Source: an uncultured Parabacteroides sp.
GTDB lineage: Bacteria > Bacteroidota > Bacteroidia > Bacteroidales > Tannerellaceae
NCBI GenBank assembly: GCA_937890135.1
Contig: CALBYC010000198.1
Location: forward strand, 1 to 22,977
DNA length: 22,977 nucleotides
Direction: 5' to 3'
The notes under the pieces were generated by a model. That model did no database searches. It was not told the origin of the DNA and saw only the letters and a program-made list of their open reading frames with translations. The stretch's first letter is position 1. Each line of letters opens with the position of its first letter. Shown here piece after piece: positions 7,103 to 16,500 of this stretch. Position numbers and translations under genes: made by a program.

Positions 7103-8419
7103 ATGAGGATTTTCATCGCCGGTGCCGGCGAAGTCGGCACGCATTTGGCCAAAATGCTTTCGCAAGAAAACCATGACATCATATTGATGGACTCCAAGGA
7201 GGAGCGGCTCAGTTCGATGAGCTCGAGTTTGGAAGTGATGCCGGTGGTCGGCAACCCCACCTCCCTGAAAGACCTGGAGGAAGCGGGAATCCGCAAGTCG
7301 GACCTGTTCGTGAGCGTCACCCCGGAGGAGACGGCGAATGTGACCGCCTGCATATTGGCGCACAGTTTCGGCGTGCACAAGACGTTCGCCCGGATAAACA
7401 ACTATGAATACCTGCAACCGAAAAACAAGGAGCTGTTCGAGAAGTTGGGCATCAGCTCGATGATCTACCCCGAGATGCTGGCCGCCCACGAAATCGTGAG
7501 TGCGGTGGAACGGCCCTGGACAAGGCTGTATTCCGAGCTGTTCGGAGGCGCGCTGATCCTGCTGGGCGTGAAAATACGGGACAATTCCAAAATCGTGAAC
7601 AAGAAACTGTACGAACTCCTGTCCGACCAGAAGTTTTTCCATATCGTCGCCATCAAACGGGGCAACGAGACCATCATCCCGAGAGGAACCGACCAGATCG
7701 AGTCCGGCGACATCCTGTTCTTCACGACGACGCAGAACTACATCGAGGACGTGCGCCTGCTGGCGGGGAAGAAGAACCCCGAGGTCAAGAAGGTGATCAT
7801 CATGGGCGCCTGCCAGTACCTGCCGAGCTACATCCGCGTCAAGGTCATCGAGCTGGACAAGGAGAAGAGTTACCAGATCGCCGAGAAGGTGCCCGGCAAC
7901 GTGCTGATCATCCATGGCGACGGGCGCGACATGGACTTGCTGATCCACGAAGGCATCCAGGACGCCCAGGCGTTCATCGCCCTGACCGAGAACTCGAGCA
8001 CCAACATCCTTTCCTGCCTGGCGGCGAAGCGGTTCGGGGTGTATAAAACCGTGGCCAAGATCGAGAACATCGACTACATCCCGCTGGCGGAAAGCATGGA
8101 CATCGGCGCCGTCATCAACAAGAAGCTGATAGCCGCCAGCCATATCTACCAGTTCCTGCTGGACGCGGACATATCGAACGTGAAATGCCTGACGTTTGCC
8201 AACGCCGACGTGGCGGAACTGGTTGCGCGCCCCAACGCCAAAATCACCAAGAAGCAGGTGAAGGACTTGTGCCTCCCCAAGGACATGACCCTGGGCGGGC
8301 TGATACGGAACGGGAAGCCGATGATGATCAACGGCGACACCCAGATACAAGCCTACGACCATGTCGTCGTTTTCTGCCTGGACACGGCGATGCGCAAACT
8401 GGAAGACTACTTCAATTAA
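7103..8419 (+). CDS. trkA: Trk potassium uptake regulatory subunit TrkA, second RCK domain atypical
   Basis: A 438-residue cytoplasmic regulator that assembles on the TrkH channel and gates K+ uptake by binding NAD(H) or adenine nucleotides. Two RCK units are visible. The first begins with an intact Rossmann loop, GAGEVG at residues 7-12, and has the acidic end of strand 2 at D30. Its TrkA-C part follows at about 140-215. The second unit starts at about 229 (KKVIIMG) but runs straight into ACQYLPSYIRVKVIELD. The interval from the first Gly to the strand-2 Asp is 17 residues (G235 to D252) against 23 in unit one, and no GxGxxG is present. The rest of unit two, including GDGRDMDLL and the final TrkA-C part, is well kept. 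The gap after dxs is 12 bp and before trkH 13 bp. Identification is firm; whether the second nucleotide site works is doubtful. Confidence 0.95.
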   Translation: MRIFIAGAGEVGTHLAKMLSQENHDIILMDSKEERLSSMSSSLEVMPVVGNPTSLKDLEEAGIRKSDLFVSVTPEETANVTACILAHSFGVHKTFARINNYEYLQPKNKELFEKLGISSMIYPEMLAAHEIVSAVERPWTRLYSELFGGALILLGVKIRDNSKIVNKKLYELLSDQKFFHIVAIKRGNETIIPRGTDQIESGDILFFTTTQNYIEDVRLLAGKKNPEVKKVIIMGACQYLPSYIRVKVIELDKEKSYQIAEKVPGNVLIIHGDGRDMDLLIHEGIQDAQAFIALTENSSTNILSCLAAKRFGVYKTVAKIENIDYIPLAESMDIGAVINKKLIAASHIYQFLLDADISNVKCLTFANADVAELVARPNAKITKKQVKDLCLPKDMTLGGLIRNGKPMMINGDTQIQAYDHVVVFCLDTAMRKLEDYFN

Positions 8420-8432
8420 ACGGCCGGAAACT

Positions 8433-9893
8433 ATGAAAACGCTGAATATCAGTTTTATCTTTAAGATGCTGGGCATCATGTTCATGATCGAGACGCTGTT
8501 CCTGCTGTTGGCGTTGGGCGTTTCGTTCCTCTATCCCGGCGATGACACCTTCGCCATCGGGATATCCTGCGGCATCCTGTTCGGGACCGGCCTGCTTTTC
8601 TTCCTGATAGGCTTGAGGACCAACGAGCATGCGGCGGGAAGGCGGGAAGGCATGCTGGTGGTGACGCTTACGTGGGCGTTGCTCTCCCTGTTCGGCATGT
8701 TGCCCTATTACCTGAGCGGGTACGTCGACAACGTCACGGACGCCTATTTCGAGACCATGTCGGGCTTTACGACGACGGGCGCATCCATCTTGACGGACAT
8801 CGAGGCGTTGCCGAAAGGCCTGCTGTTCTGGCGAAGCCTGACGCAATGGCAGGGCGGCATGGGCATGATCGTCTTTACGGTGGCTCTGTTGCCGATACTG
8901 GGCGAAGGCGCTTCCCAGTTGTTCGACGCCGAATCCACCGGCATCACGCACGAACGGTTCCGCCCTCGGATCACGCAGGTGGCGAAGCGGCTCTGGGGCG
9001 TGTACCTTTTTCTGACCGCCCTGCTGGCGTTCCTGCTTTGCATCGGGCCGATGGACCTGTACGACGCGGTCAACCATGCTATGACGACGCTGGGGACGGG
9101 CGGATACTCGACCAAGAACGCCAGCATCGCCTACTGGCACTCCCCCTATGTCGAGTACCTGCTGGCATTGTTCATGTGCGTCGGCTCGACGAACATGACC
9201 CTGATCTATTTCCTGTTCAACGGGCGGTTCAACAAGCTGTGGAAGGAGGAAGAGACCCGTTGGTACTACGCCGTCATCGGGGTGGCGACCTTGTTGACGA
9301 CCGGATGGCTCTATTTCAAGGGACTGGCGGGGGATTTGGAAACGGCCTTCCGCGATTCCCTTTTCCAGGTCACCAGCCTCATCTCCACGAGCGGCTTCAT
9401 GACGAAGGACTACATCACGTGGGGGCCGTTCTTCTGGGTCGTCGCGCTCCTCCTGATGTTCGTCTGCGGATGCGCCGGTTCCACCAGCGGCGGATTCAAG
9501 ATGGGCAGGTTCGTCATCTTGGTGAAGAACCTGCTGAATGTCTTCAAAAAGCAGACACACCCCCATGCGATCATCCCCGTCCGGTTCAACGGGCACGTCA
9601 TCTCGGAAGACAACGTCAACCGGGTCATGGCCTTTGCCTTTGCCTATGTCTCCTTGATGCTCTGCGGATGCTTGATATTGACCTTCGACGGGGTAGGATT
9701 TGAAGAGGCCATCGGCGCGAGCGTGTCGGCCGTAAGCAACGTGGGTCCGGGGTTAGGGGCGTGCGGCCCGGTTTATAATTACTCCGGTTTCTCCGACCTG
9801 AGCAAGTGGGTGCTGACCTTCCTGATGATGACGGGGCGTTTGGAGGTGTTCACCGTGCTGACCATTTTGCTCCCCGGATTCTGGAAACAGTAA
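8433..9893 (+). CDS. trkH: Trk potassium uptake channel subunit TrkH
   Basis: A 486-residue inner-membrane protein forming the K+-translocating part of the Trk system. The ATG at 8433 was chosen because it follows trkA by 13 bp and gives a normal N-terminus; an upstream in-frame start at 8361 lies inside trkA. Four MPM-type pore repeats are visible, each with a filter glycine: TTTGAS (G116), TLGTGGYS (G221), STSGFMTKD (G321) and SNVGPGLG (G438). The conserved QWQGGMGM segment follows the first pore loop, and CAGSTSGGFKMGR marks the intramembrane-loop region after the third. Length matches the family (about 480-490). The stop codon lies inside a 13-bp tandem duplication. It works with TrkA encoded just upstream. 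Confidence 0.96.
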   Translation: MKTLNISFIFKMLGIMFMIETLFLLLALGVSFLYPGDDTFAIGISCGILFGTGLLFFLIGLRTNEHAAGRREGMLVVTLTWALLSLFGMLPYYLSGYVDNVTDAYFETMSGFTTTGASILTDIEALPKGLLFWRSLTQWQGGMGMIVFTVALLPILGEGASQLFDAESTGITHERFRPRITQVAKRLWGVYLFLTALLAFLLCIGPMDLYDAVNHAMTTLGTGGYSTKNASIAYWHSPYVEYLLALFMCVGSTNMTLIYFLFNGRFNKLWKEEETRWYYAVIGVATLLTTGWLYFKGLAGDLETAFRDSLFQVTSLISTSGFMTKDYITWGPFFWVVALLLMFVCGCAGSTSGGFKMGRFVILVKNLLNVFKKQTHPHAIIPVRFNGHVISEDNVNRVMAFAFAYVSLMLCGCLILTFDGVGFEEAIGASVSAVSNVGPGLGACGPVYNYSGFSDLSKWVLTFLMMTGRLEVFTVLTILLPGFWKQ

Positions 9894-9906
9894 CTGGAAA
9901 CAGTAA
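9881..9906 (+). repeat. 13-bp perfect tandem duplication at the end of trkH
   Basis: CTGGAAACAGTAA occurs at 9881-9893 and is repeated exactly at 9894-9906. The first copy encodes the last residues and the TAA stop of trkH; the second is untranslated. It looks like a slippage or replication duplication that leaves the protein unchanged. Confidence 0.9.
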
Positions 9907-9928
9907 AAAATATAAGCGAAGACATACG

Positions 9929-9959
9929 TTAAGCCATAAAAATCCGTTATATGGATTAA
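9929..9959 (+). other. Weak stem-loop between trkH and ruvA
   Basis: TTAAGCCATA (9929-9938) can pair with TATGGATTAA (9950-9959) with one G/A mismatch and an 11-base loop. No T-run follows, so it is at best a weak terminator or processing site. The 99-bp gap shows no good -7/-33 promoter pair, so ruvA could be read from the dxs operon promoter or from a promoter I cannot see. Confidence 0.3.
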
Positions 9960-9992
9960 GGCGTATTCTATAATAAAGAAAAAGGAAAGGAA

Positions 9993-10589
9993 ATGATAGA
10001 CTACATAAAGGGTGAAATCGTGGAACTGACCCCGGCCAGGATGGTATTGGAATGTAACGGCATCGGGTATGAAATCAACATTTCGTTGACCACCTTCACG
10101 GCGTTCCAAGGCAAGACGGAGGGGAAGATATACATATACGAGGTGATACGGGAGGATGCCCATTCGCTTTATGGCTTTTCGACCTTGCAGGAACGGAGCC
10201 TCTACCTGCTGCTCACTTCCGTGTCGGGCGTAGGTCCCAATACCGCCCGCACGATACTCTCCTCCCTCCAGCCCCGGGAACTGGTGCAGGCCATCTCCTC
10301 GAAAGACGAGGTCTCCCTGACGGCGGTGAAAGGGATAGGAGCCAAGACCGCCCAGCGCATCCTCGTCGACTTGAAGGGCAAGGTGGACGGATTGGCGGGA
10401 GAAGCGGACTCGCCGGCCGCACAGACCTTGCCGGCCTCGAATGCCGAAGTGGCTGAAGAGGCCGTGGCGGCATTGGTGATGCTGGGATTCCTCAAGGCGG
10501 CTTCCCAGAAGGCCGTCGCCTCCATCTTGAAGAAAGAGCCGTCGGCACCGGTGGAACAAGTGATAAAGTATGCCCTTAAAATGCTTTGA
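9993..10589 (+). CDS. ruvA: Holliday junction branch migration protein RuvA
   Basis: A 198-residue DNA-binding subunit that forms tetramers on Holliday junctions and loads the RuvB motor during recombination and repair. Domain I (about 1-62) is the OB fold starting MIDYIKGEI. Two helix-hairpin-helix motifs follow, with SVSGVGPNTA near 76-85 and AVKGIGAKTA near 111-120. After a linker rich in Ala, Gly and Glu (about 132-150), the small domain III (151-198) carries the RuvB-contacting helices, including ALVMLGF. Length fits the family (190-205). The ATG is preceded by a purine-rich AAAGGAAAGG ribosome site. The TGA overlaps the ATG of sprA by one base. Confidence 0.97.
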   Translation: MIDYIKGEIVELTPARMVLECNGIGYEINISLTTFTAFQGKTEGKIYIYEVIREDAHSLYGFSTLQERSLYLLLTSVSGVGPNTARTILSSLQPRELVQAISSKDEVSLTAVKGIGAKTAQRILVDLKGKVDGLAGEADSPAAQTLPASNAEVAEEAVAALVMLGFLKAASQKAVASILKKEPSAPVEQVIKYALKML

Positions 10590-13500
10590 TGAGAAGAAGG
10601 TTCAAATACATATTATTAATAGGTTCATTCGTAATCCTGAGCGGGCTGTGGGCTTTGAATGCCGATTTCCTGGCATCCTCCCGCTTTTTGCCGGAATTTG
10701 AATTGCTGGAACCCGCGGCGCAGGCGGAAGACTCTGTCCCCAAATCCCGTTATCCGGTGGCAAAGACCGTTCCCGAATCCTATGACGACCTGGTGAAGAA
10801 GAGTCCTCTCGACCTGAAGGATCCCGAGAACGTCAAGACGACCATCGAGTATGACATCAAGACGGGTTCCTACATCGTACGCACGAAATTGGGGGATATG
10901 GAGCTGGGTACGCCCATGACCTTGACCCCTGAGGAATACCAGGACTATAGCATGCAGGAGTCTTTGCGCGCCTATTTCAAGGCGAAGAATGAGGAGGAGT
11001 TTGAAAAAGAGGTGAACAAGAAGTTCAACGTGACGGACATGCAGTTCGACTTGGGACCGGCTGAAAGGATATTCGGCCCGGGCGGCGTGCGTGTCAAGAC
11101 GCAAGGTTCGGCGGAGATTTCATTGGGGCTGAAGAACAACACGACCAAGAACCCCTCCTTGCCGACGAGAGCCAGAAGCCGCACCTACTTCAATTTCGAC
11201 GAGAGCGTGCAGCTGAACATGCAGGCTTCCGTGGGAAGCAAAGTGAACTTCGGCATGAACTACAACACCGAAACCTCTTTCGACTTCGATTCGAAACAGC
11301 TGAAGCTGGCGTATACCGGCGAGGAAGACGAGATAATCAAATCCATAGAAGCCGGCAATGTCAGCATGAGCACCAGCAATTCGTTGATCAACGGCGGGGC
11401 TGCCTTGTTCGGCATGAAAGCCGACTTGCAGTTCGGGCGCTTGCGTGTCAACGCCCTTTTCGCCCAGCAGGAGTCCGAGTCCAAGACGGTGACGTCCAAA
11501 GGCGGCGTCCAGACGAAACCTTTTGAGATCACGGCGGACTCGTACGACGAAAACAGGCACTTCTTCCTGGCGCAATATTTCCGGGACCACTACGACGAGT
11601 CGTTGACCAAGCTGCCGCGTGTCAATTCCGTGGTCTCCATCAACCGCATGGAGGTCTGGATTACCAACAAGCGCGGGAATTACGACCAGTCCCGGAATAT
11701 CGTGGCTTTTTCGGACTTGGCGGAATACAAGCACATCAGCAATCCCCAGTTCGCGCCCCAAGGCTCGTCGGAACTGCCGAAGAATGAATCGAACACGCTC
11801 TATTCGACGGTGGTGAACAACTATCCGGATGCGAGGAAAATCAGCCAGGCCACCCAGGTCCTCAGCGGTTTCCTGACGGGAGGCAGGGACTTTGAAAAGA
11901 TAGAAAGTGCCCGGATGCTGAACGAGTCGGAATATGTGGTCAACAAGCAGTTGGGGTATATCTCCCTGAAAACGCAGTTGCAGCCGGATGACATTTTGGC
12001 CGTGGCGTTTGAGTACACAGCCGGAGGGCAGGTGTACCAGGTGGGAGAGTTCTCGAGCGGCAACACGTCCAACACGACCAATTGCCTCTATCTGAAATTG
12101 CTGAAAGGAAACAACATGTCCCCTTCCATGCCTTTCTGGGATCTGATGATGAAGAACATCTATTCATTGGACGCCTATTCCGTGCAGAAGGAGAAGTTCA
12201 GGATGGACATCCTGTACCAAAGCGACACGGTGGGGACTGCCGTGAACTATATTTCCGAGGGCAACATCAAAAACCAGATATTGCTGCAGGTGATGAACCT
12301 GGACCGTTTGAACTCGCAAGACGAGGCGCACTCCGATGGCTTCTTTGATTTCGTCGATGGATACACCATCATGGCCGACATGGGCAAAATCGTCTTCCCG
12401 GTGGTAGAACCGTTCGGCTCGCATTTGCGTAAAAAGATAGGCAACAATGCTATAGCGGACAAATATGTCTATCAGGAACTTTATGACTCCACACTGACGT
12501 ACGCCCGCCAGATCGCCGAAAAGAACAAGTTCATCCTGAAAGGAGAATACAAGGCCTCCTCCAGCGCGGAGATACAACTGGAGTCGACCAACGTGGCGCG
12601 CGGCTCCGTCAAGGTGACGGCGGGAGGCGTGGTCTTGACCGAGAACGTGGACTATACAGTCGATTACGCGTCGGGAGTCGTCACCATCTTGAACGAGAAC
12701 ATCATCAATGCCGGCACTCCTGTCAGCGTCTCCTTGGAGAACCAGTCCACATACAGCATGCAGCGCAAGACCATGATGGGCTTGGATCTGAATTACCAGC
12801 TCAGCAAGGACATCAGTTTGGGCGCGACCCTCATGCACATGTCCGAGATGTCCCTGACGACCAAAACCGTCATGGGCAGCGAGTCGGTGAAGAACACGCT
12901 ATGGGGCTTGAACGCTTCTTACAAGACGGAAAGCCAGTGGCTGACCAATGTCTTTGACAAACTGCCCCTCCTGACACTGACAAAGCCCAGCCAGATCGCG
13001 TTGAACGCGGAGTTCGCCCATTTGATTGCCGGGCATTACGAGAATGAATACACCGGAGGCTATTCTTATTTGGACGATTTCGAGTCCACGCAGAACTCGA
13101 TCGATTTGCTGAACCCGTTCCCTTGGAATCTGGCCAGCACCCCCTACGACGATGCCCCGACCGCCCTTTTCCCGGAAGCGTCGAAAGTGAACGATACCGA
13201 TTACGGCAAAAACAGAGCCTTGATGGCGTGGTATTATGTCGATGGCATCTTTACCCGGAAAAATTCCCGCTCGCTGCCCAAGAACATAACCAAAGATGAC
13301 CTGTCCAACCATTTTGTCCGTGCCATCCAGACCACGGAGTTGTTCCCGAACAGGGATGTCGGTGTGAACGACAATAATTTGATCTCGGCGTTGAACGTCG
13401 CTTTTTATCCGAACGAACGCGGCCCTTACAACCTGGACGCAGACCGCGTCAATGCCGACGGCACATTGCAGGAGCCGCAGAAGCGGTGGGGAGGCATCAT

Positions 13501-16500
13501 GCGGAAGATAGACCAGGTGGATTTTGAAACAGCCAACATCGAATACATAGAGTTTTGGCTCATGGATCCGTTCGTTTATAGTGGTTCTGCCGCGGAAGGA
13601 GGAGATTTGTATTTCAACCTGGGAGATATATCGGAAGACATATTGAAGGATGAAAAGAAATTCTTCGAGAACGGCCTTCCTGTCGACGGCGACATGAGCA
13701 AAGTGGATACGACGGTCTGGGGCAAAGTCCCTAAGCAGCAGAGCACGGTTTACGCGTTTGACAATACATCCGGCGCGCGAAAGCTGCAAGATGTCGGATT
13801 CAACGGACTCTCCTCGGAAGAAGAGTTGCAATTCCCCACCTATCAGGAGTTTCTGCAGAAATTGACATCGAAAGTCACGCCTGATGTGCTGGCCAAATGG
13901 CAAGACGACCCTTTGTCCGTATTGAACAATCCGTCCGGTGACAAGTTCCACCATTTCCGTGGCTCGGATTTCGACGAAAAAGGCTTGTCCGTGCTGGAAC
14001 GGTACAAGCGTTACAACGGCACGGAAGGAAACTCGGACGAATCGACGGAACGCTATAACACCTCGTCGCGCACGACCCCCGACGTGGAGGATCTGAACCA
14101 AGACAACACGTTGAACGAGAACGAGAAGTATTTCGAGTACAGGGTGTCATTGCGCCCGAAAGACATGCAAGTAGGGTCCAACTATATTGTGAATGAATTG
14201 AACACTTCCGTCACCTTGGCCAATGGGGAGAAAGGGGATATCAAATGGTACCAGTTCAAAATCCCTATCAAGCAATACCAACGGAAGGTCGGGTCGATTG
14301 AAGACTTCAAGACCATCCGCTTCATGCGCATGTACATGACCGATTTCAAGGATTCCACGATCTTGCGTTTCGGCACGTTTGAACTGGTGCGCGGCGAATG
14401 GCGTGTCTATGAACGTAGCCTGGCAAACAGCACGGCAGCCCCGGCAGCCAAAGGGGCGTTGGACGTGTCCACCGTGAATATCGAGGAAAACGCCAGCCGC
14501 ACCCCCGTCAATTATCTGTTGCCGCCGGGCGTGACCCGGATGCGCGACCCCAGCCAGCCGCAGGTGCGCAAGGAAAACGAGCAGTCCCTCTCTTTGAAGG
14601 TGACGGATCTGGCTTCCCAGGACGCTTTGGCTGTCTATAAGACGACTTCGTACGACCTGCGGCAATACAAACGCTTGCAGCTGTTCACGCATGCGGAAGC
14701 GTTGATTAACGACGTGACGGACTTGCGCAATGGAGACCTTTCCGTTTTCCTTCGCCTGGGTTCGGACTATAAAAACAATTATTATGAATATGAAATCCCC
14801 TTGCGCCTGACCCCTGCCGGCAACTACATCAATTCGGCAGATGTATGGCCGACACAGAATATGATGGATTTCCGTCTGGAGTCTTTGACCGACTTGAAAC
14901 TGCACCGAAACCGCGCCAAGAGACAGGGGACGGGCGGGGTCACTTACCAGACGGTCTATGCGGAAACCGATCCCGACAATTCGCTGAATACGATACGAAT
15001 CGTCGGCAATCCGAGCTTGGCGGAGGTGAAGGTAATCATGATAGGCGTCCGGAATACTTCTTCCACCGGCGCGACGAAAAGTGGCGAAGTGTGGGTGAAC
15101 GAATTACGCCTGACCGATTTCAATGAAAGCGGGGGATGGGCGGCGAATGCCAGCATGAATGTCGCCCTTTCCGATTTGGGGACGGTGAATGTGGCAGGAC
15201 GCATGGAGACGGCAGGCTTCGGTGCGCTGGACCAATCCATCACCGAAAGGCGCCTGGACGACTATTCGCAATATAGCGTGTCTACCACCGTCGAATTGGG
15301 CAAGTTCTTCCCCGAAAAGGCCAAAGTGAGCATCCCGTTTTATTACGCCTATTCCAAAGAAACGACGACCCCAAAGTATGACCCGCTGAACCAGGATATA
15401 AAAATCAAGGATGCGTTGGACAATGTGGAAACCCAGGCCGAAAAGGATTCCATCAAGAATTATTCGGTCGAACAGACAACGATCAAAAGTGTCTCGTTCA
15501 ACAATGTGAGGGTGGATATCCAAAGCAAGACCCCGATGCCATACGATCCTGCCAATTTCTCTTTTGGCTATTCTTATAGCGAAAACAACAAGAGGAATCC
15601 GGAAACGGAATACGAGCGGACGAAGAACTGGAACGGGAGTTTCGCCTATGACTACACGCCTTATGCCAAGCCGTTCAGGCCTTTTGCCAAGATGAAGAAG
15701 AACAACGGTTCGACCAAATATATTAAGCAGTTGAGCTTTAATTATCTCCCGTCAAGCATTAATTTCCAGACGGTATTGATGCGCAACTACTATGAGTTGC
15801 AGTTGCGGGACCTGAACGCGATGCAGACGGGCGTGAACAGCAATATCCCCGTATCTTTCAGCCAAGAGTTCTATTGGGACCGTGCTTTCAGTTTGCGCTG
15901 GAACCTGACGCAGGCGCTTGCCCTCAACTTCACTTCGGGAACCAACGCCCGCATCGAGGAACCGTATGTGCAAGTGAACAAAGCATTGAACCCTGACGGA
16001 TACAAAGTATGGAAAGATTCCGTCATGCAAAGCATCCGGGATTTGGGAACGCCTTTGAAATATGACCAGCAGTTCACGGCTACTTGGAACCTGCCGTTCC
16101 AGTTCATCCCGGCTTTGGACTGGATAAGCGGATCGGTCAACTACAATGCTTCCTACAATTGGGAAAGAAGTGCGGAAATCGAGGGGGATGACCCGATCGG
16201 GAACGTGGTGAAGAACCAGCGGCAATTGGACTGGCAAGGCTCTTTCAATCTGCTTTCCTTATATAACAAGAACCGCTTTTTGAAGAAGATCAACCAGAAG
16301 TACGCCACTACTTCCCGGAACAACCAGAAAGAGACGAGAAAGAAATTGAAGAAGGAGACGAAGTTGGAAAAAGAAGTGACATTAAGCCCGGACAGCGGCA
16401 TCATCGTGCAACATGGCATGTTCACCAAAAAGTTGCGGATCACGGCCGTCGGGGCTGACGGCAAGCGATATGCCGTGAAGTTCAAACCGATCAATTATGC

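Noticed and set aside
5216..8485. A 1089-codon open frame on the minus strand across dxs and trkA
   Set aside because: It lies antisense to two certain genes and its protein is dominated by His, Gln, Val, Asp and Arg in low-complexity patterns. This is what results when a gene with strong G/C third-position bias is read backwards. It resembles no known family.
8412..9596. A 394-codon minus-strand frame opposite trkH
   Set aside because: Same cause: a shadow of GC-biased trkH codons, with skewed composition and no recognisable domain.
12899..14101. A 400-codon minus-strand frame inside sprA
   Set aside because: It is fully antisense to a clearly real sprA gene, has no ribosome site or family resemblance, and similar shadows occur along the whole gene.
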